Of a stretch of 64,000 nucleotides of DNA, positions 1-9,745 are shown in pieces. The notes under the pieces are model-generated. The model saw only the letters and a list, made by a program, of their open reading frames with translations, searched no databases and was not told the origin of the DNA. Made by a program: the position numbers and the translations under genes. Location of the stretch: contig OY776378.1 in the NCBI GenBank assembly GCA_963675575.1, forward strand, positions 2,232,001 through 2,296,000, read 5' to 3'. The stretch comes from JAGLOK01 sp963675575 (GTDB taxonomy: Bacteria; Bacillota; Clostridia; Christensenellales; UMGS416). Position 1 is the first letter of the stretch. Every line of letters begins with the position of its first letter.

Positions 1-1175
1 CCTTTACGACGTTTTGCTTTTATACCATGATACAGGGCGTTTTCCACCAGTGGCTGCAAAGTGAGTTTCGGAAGAATGAAATTTTTTAATTGATTAGGAA
101 TGTTAATTTCGTAATCCATCAAATCGTGATAACGCATCTGCTGAATTTCCAAATAGCTTCGAATGTGCTTTTCTTCCTCGGCCATCGTGATAATATTCTG
201 CCCGCGGCTTAATGAAAATCGGAAGAAATTTGACAAGCTGCTGACCATCTTAACAGCTGCGGTGATTTCCTTTGACTCAATTAGCCAGATAATTGTATCC
301 AAAGTATTATATAGAAAATGCGGACTAATCTGTGCCTGCAATAGTGCCAATTCGGTGCGCCGGCGCTGCTTTTCCTGCTCAACGTTCTTATCTATCTGCC
401 GTTTAAGACGGCCAACCATGTTCTCTATGCCATCCGAAAGAAGCTGCACTTCTTCCACGTCGGCCTGAATCGGCTCGCAAACCAGCAGACTGCCCTTACC
501 GATTGCTTCCAGACGCAAGCAGATATCATCAATAGGATCAACGATTCTGTGGCTTAGCTTTCTCGAATTGTTTAAAAGGAAATACAGCAGCACCAGCGAC
601 AAAACCACAACCGAACCCATCAAAAAAATCATATTCGTAATCATAGTCGTCTGCAAAGCTTTCAAATGCGCCGCCTCGTAATACAGATATGTATACATGT
701 ACTCCTGGATCAGATCCGTAAGGATATAGACGTTGTTTTCCAATTGGTTCTCTCGTGACTCGTAATCCTTCGTGTCCGCAATCTGTTGAATCTTATCCTT
801 CAAGTTGCGGCACAAACTCATCACGCTGCTTACGGCGCGGAGGCTATCCTTTTCCGTGGTCGTATCGATTAGCTTTCGCGCAATACTTTCAGCTGACTTG
901 ACTTCTTCAATGGGAGGCCCTTCCGAATACTGGCTGTCAATCACGTAATAGTACATTTTCAGATCAACATCGTTCTTAAAGTTTTGGTTGAAATCCGAAG
1001 CCGTAGTTACATTATTCAGGATTGCGTTATACTGCAACACATAGCCGATTCCTATAGTCGCAATCGTTATGATTACAATCATCAGCGGCAGTGCGACAAT
1101 CAGGATAATCCTCCAGAGTTTGCTCTGCATAGTTATTTTTCCGTTTTTCGCTTTCCGCCGAAAATTTAATATCAC
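1..1175 (-). CDS. Sensor histidine kinase, LytS/YesM type (3' end cut by window edge)
   Basis: This is a membrane sensor kinase expected to phosphorylate the response regulator encoded just upstream. The start is GTG at 1175, which overlaps the regulator stop as GTGA and has a GGAG box about 7 nt upstream; an in-frame ATG at 1130 is the alternative. Visible parts are TM1 (about residues 20-48), an extracytoplasmic segment, TM2 (about 177-201), a HAMP-like linker with a coiled stretch, and the His_kinase box QISPHFLYNTLD with the phospho-acceptor His at about 286. The N-box of the ATPase domain (PLVENALYHGIK) is reached just before the edge, so the rest of the ATPase domain lies outside the window. 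The family usually senses carbohydrate-related signals; the ligand here is unknown. Confidence 0.93.
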   Translation of the reverse strand, partial: MILNFRRKAKNGKITMQSKLWRIILIVALPLMIVIITIATIGIGYVLQYNAILNNVTTASDFNQNFKNDVDLKMYYYVIDSQYSEGPPIEEVKSAESIARKLIDTTTEKDSLRAVSSVMSLCRNLKDKIQQIADTKDYESRENQLENNVYILTDLIQEYMYTYLYYEAAHLKALQTTMITNMIFLMGSVVVLSLVLLYFLLNNSRKLSHRIVDPIDDICLRLEAIGKGSLLVCEPIQADVEEVQLLSDGIENMVGRLKRQIDKNVEQEKQRRRTELALLQAQISPHFLYNTLDTIIWLIESKEITAAVKMVSSLSNFFRFSLSRGQNIITMAEEEKHIRSYLEIQQMRYHDLMDYEINIPNQLKNFILPKLTLQPLVENALYHGIKAKRRK

Positions 1176-2788
1176 TGTTTTTCTCCTCTGCGATATTCAC
1201 TAGGCGTACAGCCAGAAACTTTTTTGAACACGAAACTAAAATAGTGCGGGTCTTTATAGCCGACAGCAAACGCAATCTCACTGGAGCGCATATCCGTTTG
1301 GCGAAGCATGCGTTTCGCCTCGCCTACCCGTTTGCTGGTGAGGTATTCTACGAAAGTTTGTCCGACTTCCTGGCTAAACATCGCCGAAAAGTAGTTTGGG
1401 CTGATGTTAACTTTACGCGCTACCGTGTCGAGTGAAATCGACTCCTCCGAAAAATGCTCGTCGATAAACCCGATTGACTGTATTAGCAGGTCGCTCTGCT
1501 GTTTTTTACTTTCAAGGTCACGCAGCTCTAATGCTCGCGTCATAACCTCGCGCACATATTTACAAGCTTCCTCAGGCGTCGCAACGACGTCTTTAGGCCG
1601 AAGCTCCAACGGCCAGAAGCTGTCAGCGAGATAGCCAATCGAATCCAAATACTCCGCCGCTGCGAAGTAAGCTGTCATAGTCATATATCTGCAATACAAT
1701 GGAAGAAAAACAGCTTCTCCTCCGGCACTTTGCAGCAATTGATTGATGAATCTATCTATTTCTTCTACCGCGCCACTGCTCAAAAAGTTACGGATACTCT
1801 CTTGGCATATCTCATTATTGACAATATCGATTTCTGAGCCGTCCTTTGCCCGGATATTCCGGATACTTGTTTCAGAAAGGATATGCTCTTCCGGGCATAG
1901 ATATCGATAGGATAAAATACGGCTAGCCTCTGTAAAGCACTCAGGGATTTCACTAAGTCTCGATACCTGCGTTCCACATGCGATATGCCAGTCCACATCA
2001 TTCTCGGCCGCAGCACAGCGGCGCTGGATATTCTCGATACACTCACAAGTTCGCACATCAATATCGTCCTGTCCCCCCTTTACCAAAACGGCATACGTCG
2101 TGACATTCCAACGGAACAAAATCAGTTCCGGGTGGCTGATAATATTATGCATAACATTATCCTGCAGTGCCGCAAGTGCGTCCGTATAGCTCTCTGGCGC
2201 GCTTCCGTCGTATCCGGAGCTTTTCAGTGAGAAAAGTACGATATTATATAATTGAGCATTCATATCGATGCCCATCGTCTTAGCAGTTTCCGAAATTTCT
2301 GATACACTCAAACCGCCGGTCACGATTTCCTCGAAAAACCTTCTTCGCGAAAATGTTTTGTACTCCTGAGCTTCCCTCTGGAACTTTTCAAGATATTCCT
2401 GCTGCTGACGTTCGGTATCCATTTTATTGCGCAACGCAATTAGGGTCTCCACCATCTTTTCCTTTGCAATCGGCTTGAGCAAATATTGTTCAACGCCCAT
2501 GTGAATAGCCTGTTGCGCATATGAAAAATCGTCATATCCGCTGATAATGACAATTTTAGTCCTTGGCAGTTCCTCGCGAACCAGCTTGATTAAATCAAGT
2601 CCGTCCATGAACGGCATTTTTATATCCGTAATAAGAAGATCGGGCTGTATCTGGCGAATCAAAGGCAACGCGAGTTCTCCATCTGAAGCGTCGCCAGCAT
2701 AAACAAAGCCATACTGCTCCCAATGAATGTTATTGTGTATGCCTTCGCGTACAACAATCTCATCCTCGACAAGAAAGACCTTAAACAT
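1172..2788 (-). CDS. AraC-family response regulator, YesN type
   Basis: This 538-residue DNA-binding response regulator pairs with the kinase at 1-1175. The N-terminal receiver domain (about 1-120) has the acidic pocket (VEDE), the phospho-acceptor D55 in LLITDIKMP and the conserved K105 in QYLLKP. A variable middle region of about 300 residues follows. The C-terminal 100 residues are an AraC/XylS double helix-turn-helix with the NPxYFSxxFKK-like pattern. The kinase overlaps its stop by 4 nt, so the two are translationally coupled. Regulators of this class usually control a nearby sugar importer, but the expected target would lie left of the window. Confidence 0.93.
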   Translation of the reverse strand: MFKVFLVEDEIVVREGIHNNIHWEQYGFVYAGDASDGELALPLIRQIQPDLLITDIKMPFMDGLDLIKLVREELPRTKIVIISGYDDFSYAQQAIHMGVEQYLLKPIAKEKMVETLIALRNKMDTERQQQEYLEKFQREAQEYKTFSRRRFFEEIVTGGLSVSEISETAKTMGIDMNAQLYNIVLFSLKSSGYDGSAPESYTDALAALQDNVMHNIISHPELILFRWNVTTYAVLVKGGQDDIDVRTCECIENIQRRCAAAENDVDWHIACGTQVSRLSEIPECFTEASRILSYRYLCPEEHILSETSIRNIRAKDGSEIDIVNNEICQESIRNFLSSGAVEEIDRFINQLLQSAGGEAVFLPLYCRYMTMTAYFAAAEYLDSIGYLADSFWPLELRPKDVVATPEEACKYVREVMTRALELRDLESKKQQSDLLIQSIGFIDEHFSEESISLDTVARKVNISPNYFSAMFSQEVGQTFVEYLTSKRVGEAKRMLRQTDMRSSEIAFAVGYKDPHYFSFVFKKVSGCTPSEYRRGEKQ

Positions 2789-3682
2789 ATGAACCTGCCC
2801 TTACACCATACGTTCTTAAACTCTACATTTGTTTTTATAGTATCCCATATAATTATTGATATTGAACTGTCCTAAGCTCACTATAGACTTTAAAGCGATT
2901 TTTTATAGTTTTTATCCATGTTAATTTGTCTTGTAACTGGTGCGTGCGATGTGTGCCTGAATGACCTATGAAGTCTAACAGTTTTGCAATCTTTTCCCCA
3001 TATGTTAATTAGACTCTATACTTCAAATATATTATCAAATATTTTTAAGTTTTACAACTCATCAACCTGCTTTCCGCTAAAATATTCAATTGGCCCTTTT
3101 CCCATAGACTATTTAGTTCGATATATTTTGTATTTATTTCAATATTATTCAGCCACTCTCTCTGATAAATTGCTGTAAACTCGCTTCTATTATCGCTACT
3201 GATATATTCAAGAGTACTGAAAAGTCCCTTTGTTAATATTCAGGATACAAAAAGTGAAACTTTATATGATTATTTATCAAAATTCGGACGATTAGAATAA
3301 TATTTGTGCACTAAAAATCAGTTTTTGATTTTTTTGAAATTATATGCCGCCTTGGAGAAATGATTCTAAATTAAAGATGGAAAAAAGTCTACCAAACGGC
3401 ATCTTAGTTGACTTGATTCCAAATCACCTACGCCTGTAACCAGGCAAAATATCATTGGTACCACTCCCTCTCAGTGATGTGGTATTATTTGCGCCAGTTC
3501 CGAATTATTTGCGCATTCAATTTTTTTCTGCTTATTTTTCACACTAAAATTTCATATTACTTTGTTTGATACTGTTCAAAACAACATAAAAAGTCTCAAC
3601 TATCCGTCTGCGGTATGCTTCATTCCCTTGTTTGCTCAGATAATGCTTATCGAACACAGTTATCTCAAACTTAAGATAATTT
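2789..3682. other. Long intergenic region between the two-component pair and the polysaccharide locus
   Basis: About 0.9 kb without a convincing gene; the only open frame (64 codons at 2984-3178) lacks a ribosome site and coding character. The 2789-2900 side should hold the promoter of the response-regulator operon. An AT-only stem with a T-run lies at 3313-3333. A short inverted repeat (ATGCCG...CGGCAT, about 3343-3404) and a pair of 11-bp direct repeats at 3484-3514 may be remnants of a mobile element. Confidence 0.6.
3484..3514. repeat. Two 11-bp direct repeats, possible insertion-sequence end
   Basis: ATTATTTGCGC occurs at 3484-3494 and again at 3504-3514, exactly 20 bp apart. Repeated motifs of this kind near the terminus are typical of IS21-family ends, but no istA or istB homologue is present, so this would be a solo relic. 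The repeats are seen directly; the IS assignment is inference. Confidence 0.35.
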
Positions 3683-4951
3683 TTATTTGCCAAATATTTT
3701 AAAAGAATAGATTTTTGTAAATTGTAATAATCTCAAATAAACTTTTTCTAAATAACTTTTATTTTCAAAAATCACTTCATTAAAATCAAATTTTCTAATC
3801 CATTCTAAGTCCTTGTTTTCTACAGTTCCTTTTTCATAAGTATTTTTAATATCATTCCAAAATTCAGATGTTATTTTTTTAAGAATTATCCTGCTTTTCA
3901 TTTTTTTCGCCATTCCCGAGATGTTTTTATCTTTATAATCAAATCCATACCTTCGAGGATCATGTCCTTTGGCCATCATTCCAAATATTGTTCTTAAGCA
4001 CTTTTCGCAAGTGCAACAATTTACTGCTCCGGATGCGATAAAGCACACATGAAGATTTATATCATAACCATTATCATTTGCAAACTCACATATTTTATCA
4101 TACTTATCCAGCCTGCTAATTTCGTAGCCATCATGAACAACTTCAGTCCCGCAAAAACGTACATTATTGTCAATGCTCGGATCTGAAGCGCATGTTCTAT
4201 GTTTCATATCGTCCTTTTCGCTGTAGGTTGAGGCGATAAACAGCCGACCAATTCTTTCTGTGTAAGTGTATGGAGCCGCTAATCCCAAAAGTCCCAATCC
4301 ATGTTGGAATCCATGCCACCATGTTTCGTGGGTCGCTCTTATCAGTTTATTTATCATTTTATGATTGAAAATATTCTTGAAGTTTGATTTAATAAACTGT
4401 GCTTCAGTTCCAAACTTGAAAGCCGCGGCATTTACGTTAGATTGCCTGCGCTTCCAGCCCTTAATATCTGAAAAATCTATATCCGCCCCCCACACACTGA
4501 TTAGCGAAGGTGTCTCAAGTATATTTGATATTAAAGTGGAATACGCGTCGACTCCTCCAGTAAAAAATACTGCGCATTTATTTTCATACGCATATCCGTG
4601 TGGCACTGCTTTTGCGGACATGAGCTCACCGTTAAAGCTCAGCATTGGATACATTACTTCATAGCCCTTTTTAATCTCGGGAATGCTCCCTAAAAAATTT
4701 TCATCAATTTCATTAAGCATTATTTGCGCATCGCATATCCAAGCCAACGGCAAAATATCGCAAAGCAGTGGAATTACAAGTACCGATTCCGGCGTTTTTG
4801 AAATGTCTAAGGAATATTGAGCAAAGAAAGTTTGCTTGCCTTTAAAATACTTTTTCCATTCCCCGATTATTTCATAATCGTAGATTATTTTGTTTTCTTT
4901 GTCTACAATACAGCTTTTTATTAAAATTTTATTTCGCATTTTCAATCTCAT
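3683..4951 (-). CDS. PP-loop ATPase-like protein (MurL/QueC-like) in polysaccharide locus
   Basis: A 422-residue soluble protein. Residues 129-140 read FFTGGVDAYSTL, close to the SGGxDS pyrophosphate-binding loop of adenine-nucleotide alpha-hydrolases such as QueC, with Thr in place of the first Ser and Ala in place of the last. A Cys-rich NCCTCEKC segment (312-318) could bind zinc. The family includes MurL-like epimerases and uncharacterised proteins in capsule loci, so an ATP-dependent activation step on a sugar or amino-acid substituent is plausible but unproven. It follows the glycosyltransferase gene by 35 nt and is the last gene of the polysaccharide run. The start ATG at 4951 has a GTAGGAT box; an in-frame ATG lies four codons inside. 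Confidence 0.8.
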   Translation of the reverse strand: MRLKMRNKILIKSCIVDKENKIIYDYEIIGEWKKYFKGKQTFFAQYSLDISKTPESVLVIPLLCDILPLAWICDAQIMLNEIDENFLGSIPEIKKGYEVMYPMLSFNGELMSAKAVPHGYAYENKCAVFFTGGVDAYSTLISNILETPSLISVWGADIDFSDIKGWKRRQSNVNAAAFKFGTEAQFIKSNFKNIFNHKMINKLIRATHETWWHGFQHGLGLLGLAAPYTYTERIGRLFIASTYSEKDDMKHRTCASDPSIDNNVRFCGTEVVHDGYEISRLDKYDKICEFANDNGYDINLHVCFIASGAVNCCTCEKCLRTIFGMMAKGHDPRRYGFDYKDKNISGMAKKMKSRIILKKITSEFWNDIKNTYEKGTVENKDLEWIRKFDFNEVIFENKSYLEKVYLRLLQFTKIYSFKIFGK

Positions 4952-4986
4952 ATCCTACAATTCATCGTTTAAGTAAAAGCATTTTT

Positions 4987-6069
4987 CTAAATGTATTTCT
5001 TTGTCCTTAAGTATTCCTGAAGTCTAGCTTCCAAAAATTCTTCATCATTTTGAATGGTTCGCATATATTCGGTGCAGCTCGTATACAGTTCATCCATATT
5101 AATGCTCTTATACCATTTATACAATTTGTCGCCAAGACTTTTTTCATCAAGATTCACCGCAATTCCCAAAACGTATTCCTCAACAATTTTTTGACTGTGG
5201 CTGCCCACATTTACTATCTGAGGCTTCAAGTTTAAAATAGCATCATAAAACCGGTTCGTCATCGCGTATTTTTGAAATTTATCATTTGCAAAGCAGTTAT
5301 TTATAATGTCACATTCATTTATAAATCTCATTTTATCTTCAGGCTCATATTTGCCATAAAAAAACACATTTTTTATTTTTTTTGCCTTAATAAATTTTCT
5401 GAGCTCATCTTCGCAAAATCCGTTTCCATAATAATTGATGATAAACCTGTTATCATTCGCCATCAGCTTCACAAATTTTATAATGTGATGAAACTGCCGC
5501 AACATACCAATGTAAGATATCACGATTTTAGATTCATCCAGGCTCTTTTCACTTATTGCATCGCTATCTTCTAAGTCCATTATGTTGTGTGACGGTAAAA
5601 TATTTTCCGATTGAGGCAAATATTTAATAAATCCCACTGAGGTCACTGTTGTAAAATACGAGTTTTCCACTGCAGATTTTATCCAGGCTTTATATATTGG
5701 ATTTTTTTCAAATGAATAGTCAGTGTATACGAATATATAATTTTTTTTGTAGTGCTTTTTAAGATACTTTCTCAACAAAACCGCAGGAAGAGAGTAGAGT
5801 AAAATTATTTTATCATATTGGTTTTCATCCAATATTTTGATTGCATATTTTCTGAATTGGAAAAAGGAAAAGAGCTTAAGAAACACATTTTTTGAGGAAT
5901 TAATTTTCTTTCGGAAGGCATGATAATTGTACGCCTCCTCGCCCACAGCTTCCCTGTCCCAGAAAATTAAGTCGTATTCCATGTTGCTGTTTTCTAGCGC
6001 ACTGGTATATTTTCGAGAATAGGGCATACTATATAGGTTCGCCACTCCAATTACTGCGACCTTATCCAT
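4987..6069 (-). CDS. Glycosyltransferase, GT-B fold (GT4-like)
   Basis: A 360-residue protein with an N-terminal Rossmann-like start (DKVAVIGVANLYSMPYSRKY). A C-terminal half resembles GT4-type enzymes (KIVISYIGMLRQFHHIIKFVK, then NVFFYGKYEPEDKMRFINECDI). It likely transfers a sugar to the repeat unit of a surface polysaccharide on the cytoplasmic side. Its ATG overlaps the end of the DUF115-type gene by 8 nt, so they are co-translated. Donor and acceptor cannot be read from sequence. Confidence 0.78.
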   Translation of the reverse strand: MDKVAVIGVANLYSMPYSRKYTSALENSNMEYDLIFWDREAVGEEAYNYHAFRKKINSSKNVFLKLFSFFQFRKYAIKILDENQYDKIILLYSLPAVLLRKYLKKHYKKNYIFVYTDYSFEKNPIYKAWIKSAVENSYFTTVTSVGFIKYLPQSENILPSHNIMDLEDSDAISEKSLDESKIVISYIGMLRQFHHIIKFVKLMANDNRFIINYYGNGFCEDELRKFIKAKKIKNVFFYGKYEPEDKMRFINECDIINNCFANDKFQKYAMTNRFYDAILNLKPQIVNVGSHSQKIVEEYVLGIAVNLDEKSLGDKLYKWYKSINMDELYTSCTEYMRTIQNDEEFLEARLQEYLRTKKYI

Positions 6070-6916
6070 ACATTATACTCTTTCTACTGTTTTCTAGCGA
6101 AATTTCATCAAATTCTATTCTATCAAAAACATCGAGATTACCGCCGCGTGTCGCGTTATATATCATAATTCCATTATTATTCGCATATTTTTCAGCACTC
6201 TTATAGGCCGAAATCATTTTATAAGTATTCACCATTTTTTTATCCTTTTGATACTTTTCAGAGAAATAATTCCTTTCCTGATCGTTCTCGATTATTTCCC
6301 CTTTTTCTCCAACTTCCTTTTTATATCTGCAATCCATACCAAGCAGAATTATTTCTTTAAATCCCATATACACAGCCATCTGAATTGCGAAGTAGGAAAT
6401 TGTATATCCGTCATAAAAATATTTTAGTGCATTATCTGAAAATTTTGGATTATCCGAATTGAGAGAAAGTTTTGTGTAAAAATACGTAGCATCTTTTATT
6501 ATACGTCCATACTTTTTACAATTAGCTCCAATAAACTTATAGCTTCGTATTGAAGTATTGATTTCTTCTCCGATATTCATATAACAGTTCTGATCAGCTA
6601 ACATATAATATGTTGGGCGCCATTCAGTTTTTTTAAATATCAAATAAACACTGTTAAATGCAAATGTAACCTCATTTTTCAGCTTGTCTAAATCATTAGC
6701 GTCTAAGCTTGGTCCATTACCGATTATAAAACACCTTTCTCCCATATGCTTATCTTGAAATGTTTTTAGTTTTTCAATGTTAGGTGTTGTAATGATTTTT
6801 GTGTTTCTAACAAAAGATGATAATAAAATGTAGGGAGCTGTCATAAATAAGTAAATTTTTATTACTATTTGATGCAGAAAGTGATTGTTTATTATTATTT
6901 TAATTATTTTGTTCAT
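6062..6916 (-). CDS. DUF115 / MptE-like protein
   Basis: About 284 residues from ATG 6916; the frame stays open to a TTG at 7000, but neither start has a strong ribosome site and I prefer the ATG. The glycine motif CFIIGNGPSL (about 63-71) followed by an FNSVYLIF segment and the later IILLGMDCRY block match the DUF115/MptE-like fold, which is structurally related to GT42 sialyltransferases. In polysaccharide loci these proteins are thought to act as glycosyl- or phosphotransferases. A hydrophobic N-terminal stretch (about 11-36) may anchor it to the membrane. It starts a run of three co-directional genes and lies divergent to the pyruvyl transferase. Confidence 0.8.
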   Translation of the reverse strand: MNKIIKIIINNHFLHQIVIKIYLFMTAPYILLSSFVRNTKIITTPNIEKLKTFQDKHMGERCFIIGNGPSLDANDLDKLKNEVTFAFNSVYLIFKKTEWRPTYYMLADQNCYMNIGEEINTSIRSYKFIGANCKKYGRIIKDATYFYTKLSLNSDNPKFSDNALKYFYDGYTISYFAIQMAVYMGFKEIILLGMDCRYKKEVGEKGEIIENDQERNYFSEKYQKDKKMVNTYKMISAYKSAEKYANNNGIMIYNATRGGNLDVFDRIEFDEISLENSRKSIMYG

Positions 6917-7292
6917 AAAACGATAGTACCAGAAATTGTTTTCTTTTACAACGGGTGATATACTATAGAAAAGCTTACAGAGGGACAAATGAAAACGCAA
7001 GTATTGATTGCTGTATTCTCAGAATCAGAAATGACCCAAAACAAAAATTTAAGCCCATTTTCCACTCCGTTTTCTTTTTTAATATAAATATTGATATAAA
7101 TCTCAATTGCGAAGATATATATTACAGCTTCGAACAAATTAAAATGTTAAGGCATGAGTTGTTTTTTAATTATATTAAAATATCGGTATTGAAAAGACGA
7201 CCAAACAAATTTACTTTAAAAACAATATGTATAAATTATTCATGCTCTCAATAAAAAAATTATTGAAATTATATTTAGGAGAAACGCTGAAT
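6917..7292. other. Divergent intergenic region with promoters for both flanking genes
   Basis: About 375 bp of very AT-rich DNA between the DUF115-type gene (-) and the pyruvyl transferase gene (+). Open frames here are weak and overlap on both strands, so I see no gene. It must carry at least the promoter of the + strand gene, but no single promoter stands out. Confidence 0.5.
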
Positions 7293-8447
7293 ATGCTAAA
7301 TAACGCAAAAAAAATTGGCATACTAAATATTCAATATACGGATAACTACGGCGCTGTGCTTGTAGCGTATTCTCTGCAGGAAACAATTAAAAAAATGGGA
7401 TTTGAACCTAAAACATTAAACTATAACCCTAAGTATTCTGTATTGGACAAGCTAAAGACCGCATTTTTTGAAATGTATTTCAATAGGAACTTTTGGCACT
7501 CTATTGGTTACCATATAAGATTGTTAATTGATAAAACAAACTCTGAGCATTCCCTTAATAAAACGGAAAAGAAAAAGAAATTCCAAGACTTCCGCAAATC
7601 TTTCCTTTGCTTGACAGATGAAATCTCAAGAAATATCACTAAACTTGATGACCTTTTTGATATCTATGTGGTCGGGAGCGATATCGTTTGGAAGCCTATA
7701 CGCCTAATTTCTTTTGAAAAAAACGTCTATTTCTTAAAATTTGTTTCCCTAGAAAAAACAAAAATTGCTTATGCCGCAAGCGTAGGCACTGATGATACGC
7801 ATAGGCTTATTACTCTTTCAAAAAAGTACAAAAGAAATATCGCAAACTTTGATTTTATTTCCTTGAGAGAAAGTTTAAATGTACCTTTCTTTAGTAAGTT
7901 AACCGCAAAAAAAACGGAGCATTGCTTGGATCCAACTTTGCTGCTTTCAAAGGAGGATTATGAAAAAATAATACCGATAAATAGAATAAGTAAAGATACT
8001 TCTATTTATCTTTATACTTTGTCTGATTCCGCTGAGATTATCGATTTTACAAATATACTTTCACAAAAGCTAACTTGCGGCGTTTATCATTCCAGCCAAT
8101 ATACATGTGATATATCTAATTCCATCGGAATAAATGACATAGATGGTCCATTAGAATTCCTAGAAAAAATCAAAAATGCAAAAACAGTTATTACTAACTC
8201 TTATCACGGTGTGATTTTTTCTATTATTTTCAAAAAAGATTTTTATGCATTTCCCAGAAAGTATCTTGATGTAAGAACGTTGGATTTACTAAAACTACTT
8301 TCGCTTTCTCATCGATTTCTTGATGATTTCGGAGCTGGCATAACCCATACCGAGCCTATCGATTACGCATCTGTCAATGTGAAGCTAGGTGAATTAAAAG
8401 AGCAATCAACAGCGTTTCTTAAAAATGCTTTGAATTTCACTAAATAG
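7293..8447 (+). CDS. Polysaccharide pyruvyl transferase family protein
   Basis: About 384 residues. The protein would add a pyruvate ketal to, or otherwise modify, a surface polysaccharide in the WcaK/CsaB manner. The start ATG at 7293 has an AGGAGA box about 10 nt upstream; a longer reading from 7227 lacks one. Family hallmarks are the N-terminal KIGILNIQYTDNYGAVLVAY, the DIYVVGSDIVW block, CLDPTLLL in the middle and ITNSYHGVIF with its conserved His near the C-terminus. It is the only + strand gene inside the locus, and its 3' end overlaps the flippase stop by 8 bp. Confidence 0.9.
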   Translation: MLNNAKKIGILNIQYTDNYGAVLVAYSLQETIKKMGFEPKTLNYNPKYSVLDKLKTAFFEMYFNRNFWHSIGYHIRLLIDKTNSEHSLNKTEKKKKFQDFRKSFLCLTDEISRNITKLDDLFDIYVVGSDIVWKPIRLISFEKNVYFLKFVSLEKTKIAYAASVGTDDTHRLITLSKKYKRNIANFDFISLRESLNVPFFSKLTAKKTEHCLDPTLLLSKEDYEKIIPINRISKDTSIYLYTLSDSAEIIDFTNILSQKLTCGVYHSSQYTCDISNSIGINDIDGPLEFLEKIKNAKTVITNSYHGVIFSIIFKKDFYAFPRKYLDVRTLDLLKLLSLSHRFLDDFGAGITHTEPIDYASVNVKLGELKEQSTAFLKNALNFTK

Positions 8448-9675
8448 CTGCTGTTTCTTTTTTTCGGAGTGAAACTATCCCTATTATAACTATTAAAATC
8501 AGTGTTATAGTATTTGCTATAGCCATCGCATAACAAAATCCCATCAAGCCAAATTTATCTATTAAGATGATGCTCAAGATGATATATAGCAAAGCGCTAA
8601 GGCTTCTTGAAACAAGTAAAAGCTTTATAGAACAAAACTTAATTATCGCAGGAGTAATCATTGTGGTGGCAAAAAAAATTATTATAGCGATATTCGCAAC
8701 ATTGATATAGGGTATCGCCTCATTGATTATCGTCGGATAAAAAATGCCTGTTATTTTTCCGCTTGCGAACATTGATAAAATAACTAGCAAAACTGCCAAT
8801 GCTAATATATAAATAGTCGTTTTTACAAAATATTTTAGAGGCATATCCTTCTTTAATGCATAATAGCTTAAAAGCACGCCGGCAAGAGGAGTAATCACCG
8901 CGCCGATAGTTTTTCCAAAAAAAACTGCGACATAATAAATGGCGACCTCATCGCTTGAAAGTAAAGGGTATATCAAAAGCCTGTCTGCGTACATGGGAAT
9001 GCTAGACAATGCTTTTAAAATTATAAGAGCAAGATATAAATTTGCGGTTTGCTTGAACAACAAAGTAGTTTTCAAAGGTTCTTTAACAGTGTTGCATGTT
9101 AAATACACATAAATGGCGCCTGCCAATTCCCCTACTATGAAAGACATTTGCCATACGTTCGTTATATTCGCAATCCAGATGCCCAATAAATATCCTGCAC
9201 AAATTATTAAGCTCATTATCATAAGCTTTTTAAAATTCAATAATAACCTATAGTGGATAGAAAAATATATCCTAAAATGAGAAAGGGCCGATATAAGCAT
9301 AACAAGAAAGATATCGATAAAACTTATATCTTTTTTATAAAGCATCGCAATAACTGCAACAAAAACAACATTCAGTATCAGACCAATATAAAATAATGGG
9401 TTGAAATCTCCTGCAAGTTTCTTTTCCTTATATTCAGTATTCACCCTATATCTCACACTGGTAAGAGACATTCCGAATACGGCAGTAAAGAGGTTTGCAA
9501 AGCCAATTAGCATGATGGCAACTCCATAGTCCGCCTGGCTCATTATCCTGCTTAAATAAGGGTACAATACAAGCTGTACCGTACCGGTTATAAAAGCGAA
9601 ACCGATAGCGTTCAAAATGAAATTTTTGATGAATTCTTGTTTGCTTATAGGTGCATCCATTTGTGAATCAGACAA
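8440..9675 (-). CDS. Polysaccharide flippase (Wzx-like, MOP superfamily)
   Basis: A 411-residue membrane protein with about 12 predicted transmembrane segments and the usual opening pattern of lipid-linked oligosaccharide flippases (FITGTVQLVLYPYLSRIMSQADYGVA). It would move undecaprenyl-linked repeat units outward. The start is taken as TTG at 9675 because an AGAGGT box lies 6 nt upstream; the in-frame ATG at 9660 has no such box. It converges on the pyruvyl transferase gene with an 8-bp overlap and lies 70 bp downstream of the GT4 gene. Confidence 0.88.
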   Translation of the reverse strand: MSDSQMDAPISKQEFIKNFILNAIGFAFITGTVQLVLYPYLSRIMSQADYGVAIMLIGFANLFTAVFGMSLTSVRYRVNTEYKEKKLAGDFNPLFYIGLILNVVFVAVIAMLYKKDISFIDIFLVMLISALSHFRIYFSIHYRLLLNFKKLMIMSLIICAGYLLGIWIANITNVWQMSFIVGELAGAIYVYLTCNTVKEPLKTTLLFKQTANLYLALIILKALSSIPMYADRLLIYPLLSSDEVAIYYVAVFFGKTIGAVITPLAGVLLSYYALKKDMPLKYFVKTTIYILALAVLLVILSMFASGKITGIFYPTIINEAIPYINVANIAIIIFFATTMITPAIIKFCSIKLLLVSRSLSALLYIILSIILIDKFGLMGFCYAMAIANTITLILIVIIGIVSLRKKETAAI

Positions 9676-9745
9676 AATTTTACCTCTTACTTGCTTTATA
9701 ATCCATGTTTTTTAAATCTCGAAAAATAATATACCATATCCAACT

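Noticed and set aside
2984..3178. 64-codon + strand frame in the long intergenic region
   Set aside because: No ribosome site or coding character; AT-rich background easily gives such a frame.
3660..3679. TTATCT...AGATAA hairpin after the PP-loop gene as a terminator
   Set aside because: Only 6 bp, with a single G-C pair, and the T-run lies on the wrong strand for the - strand gene.
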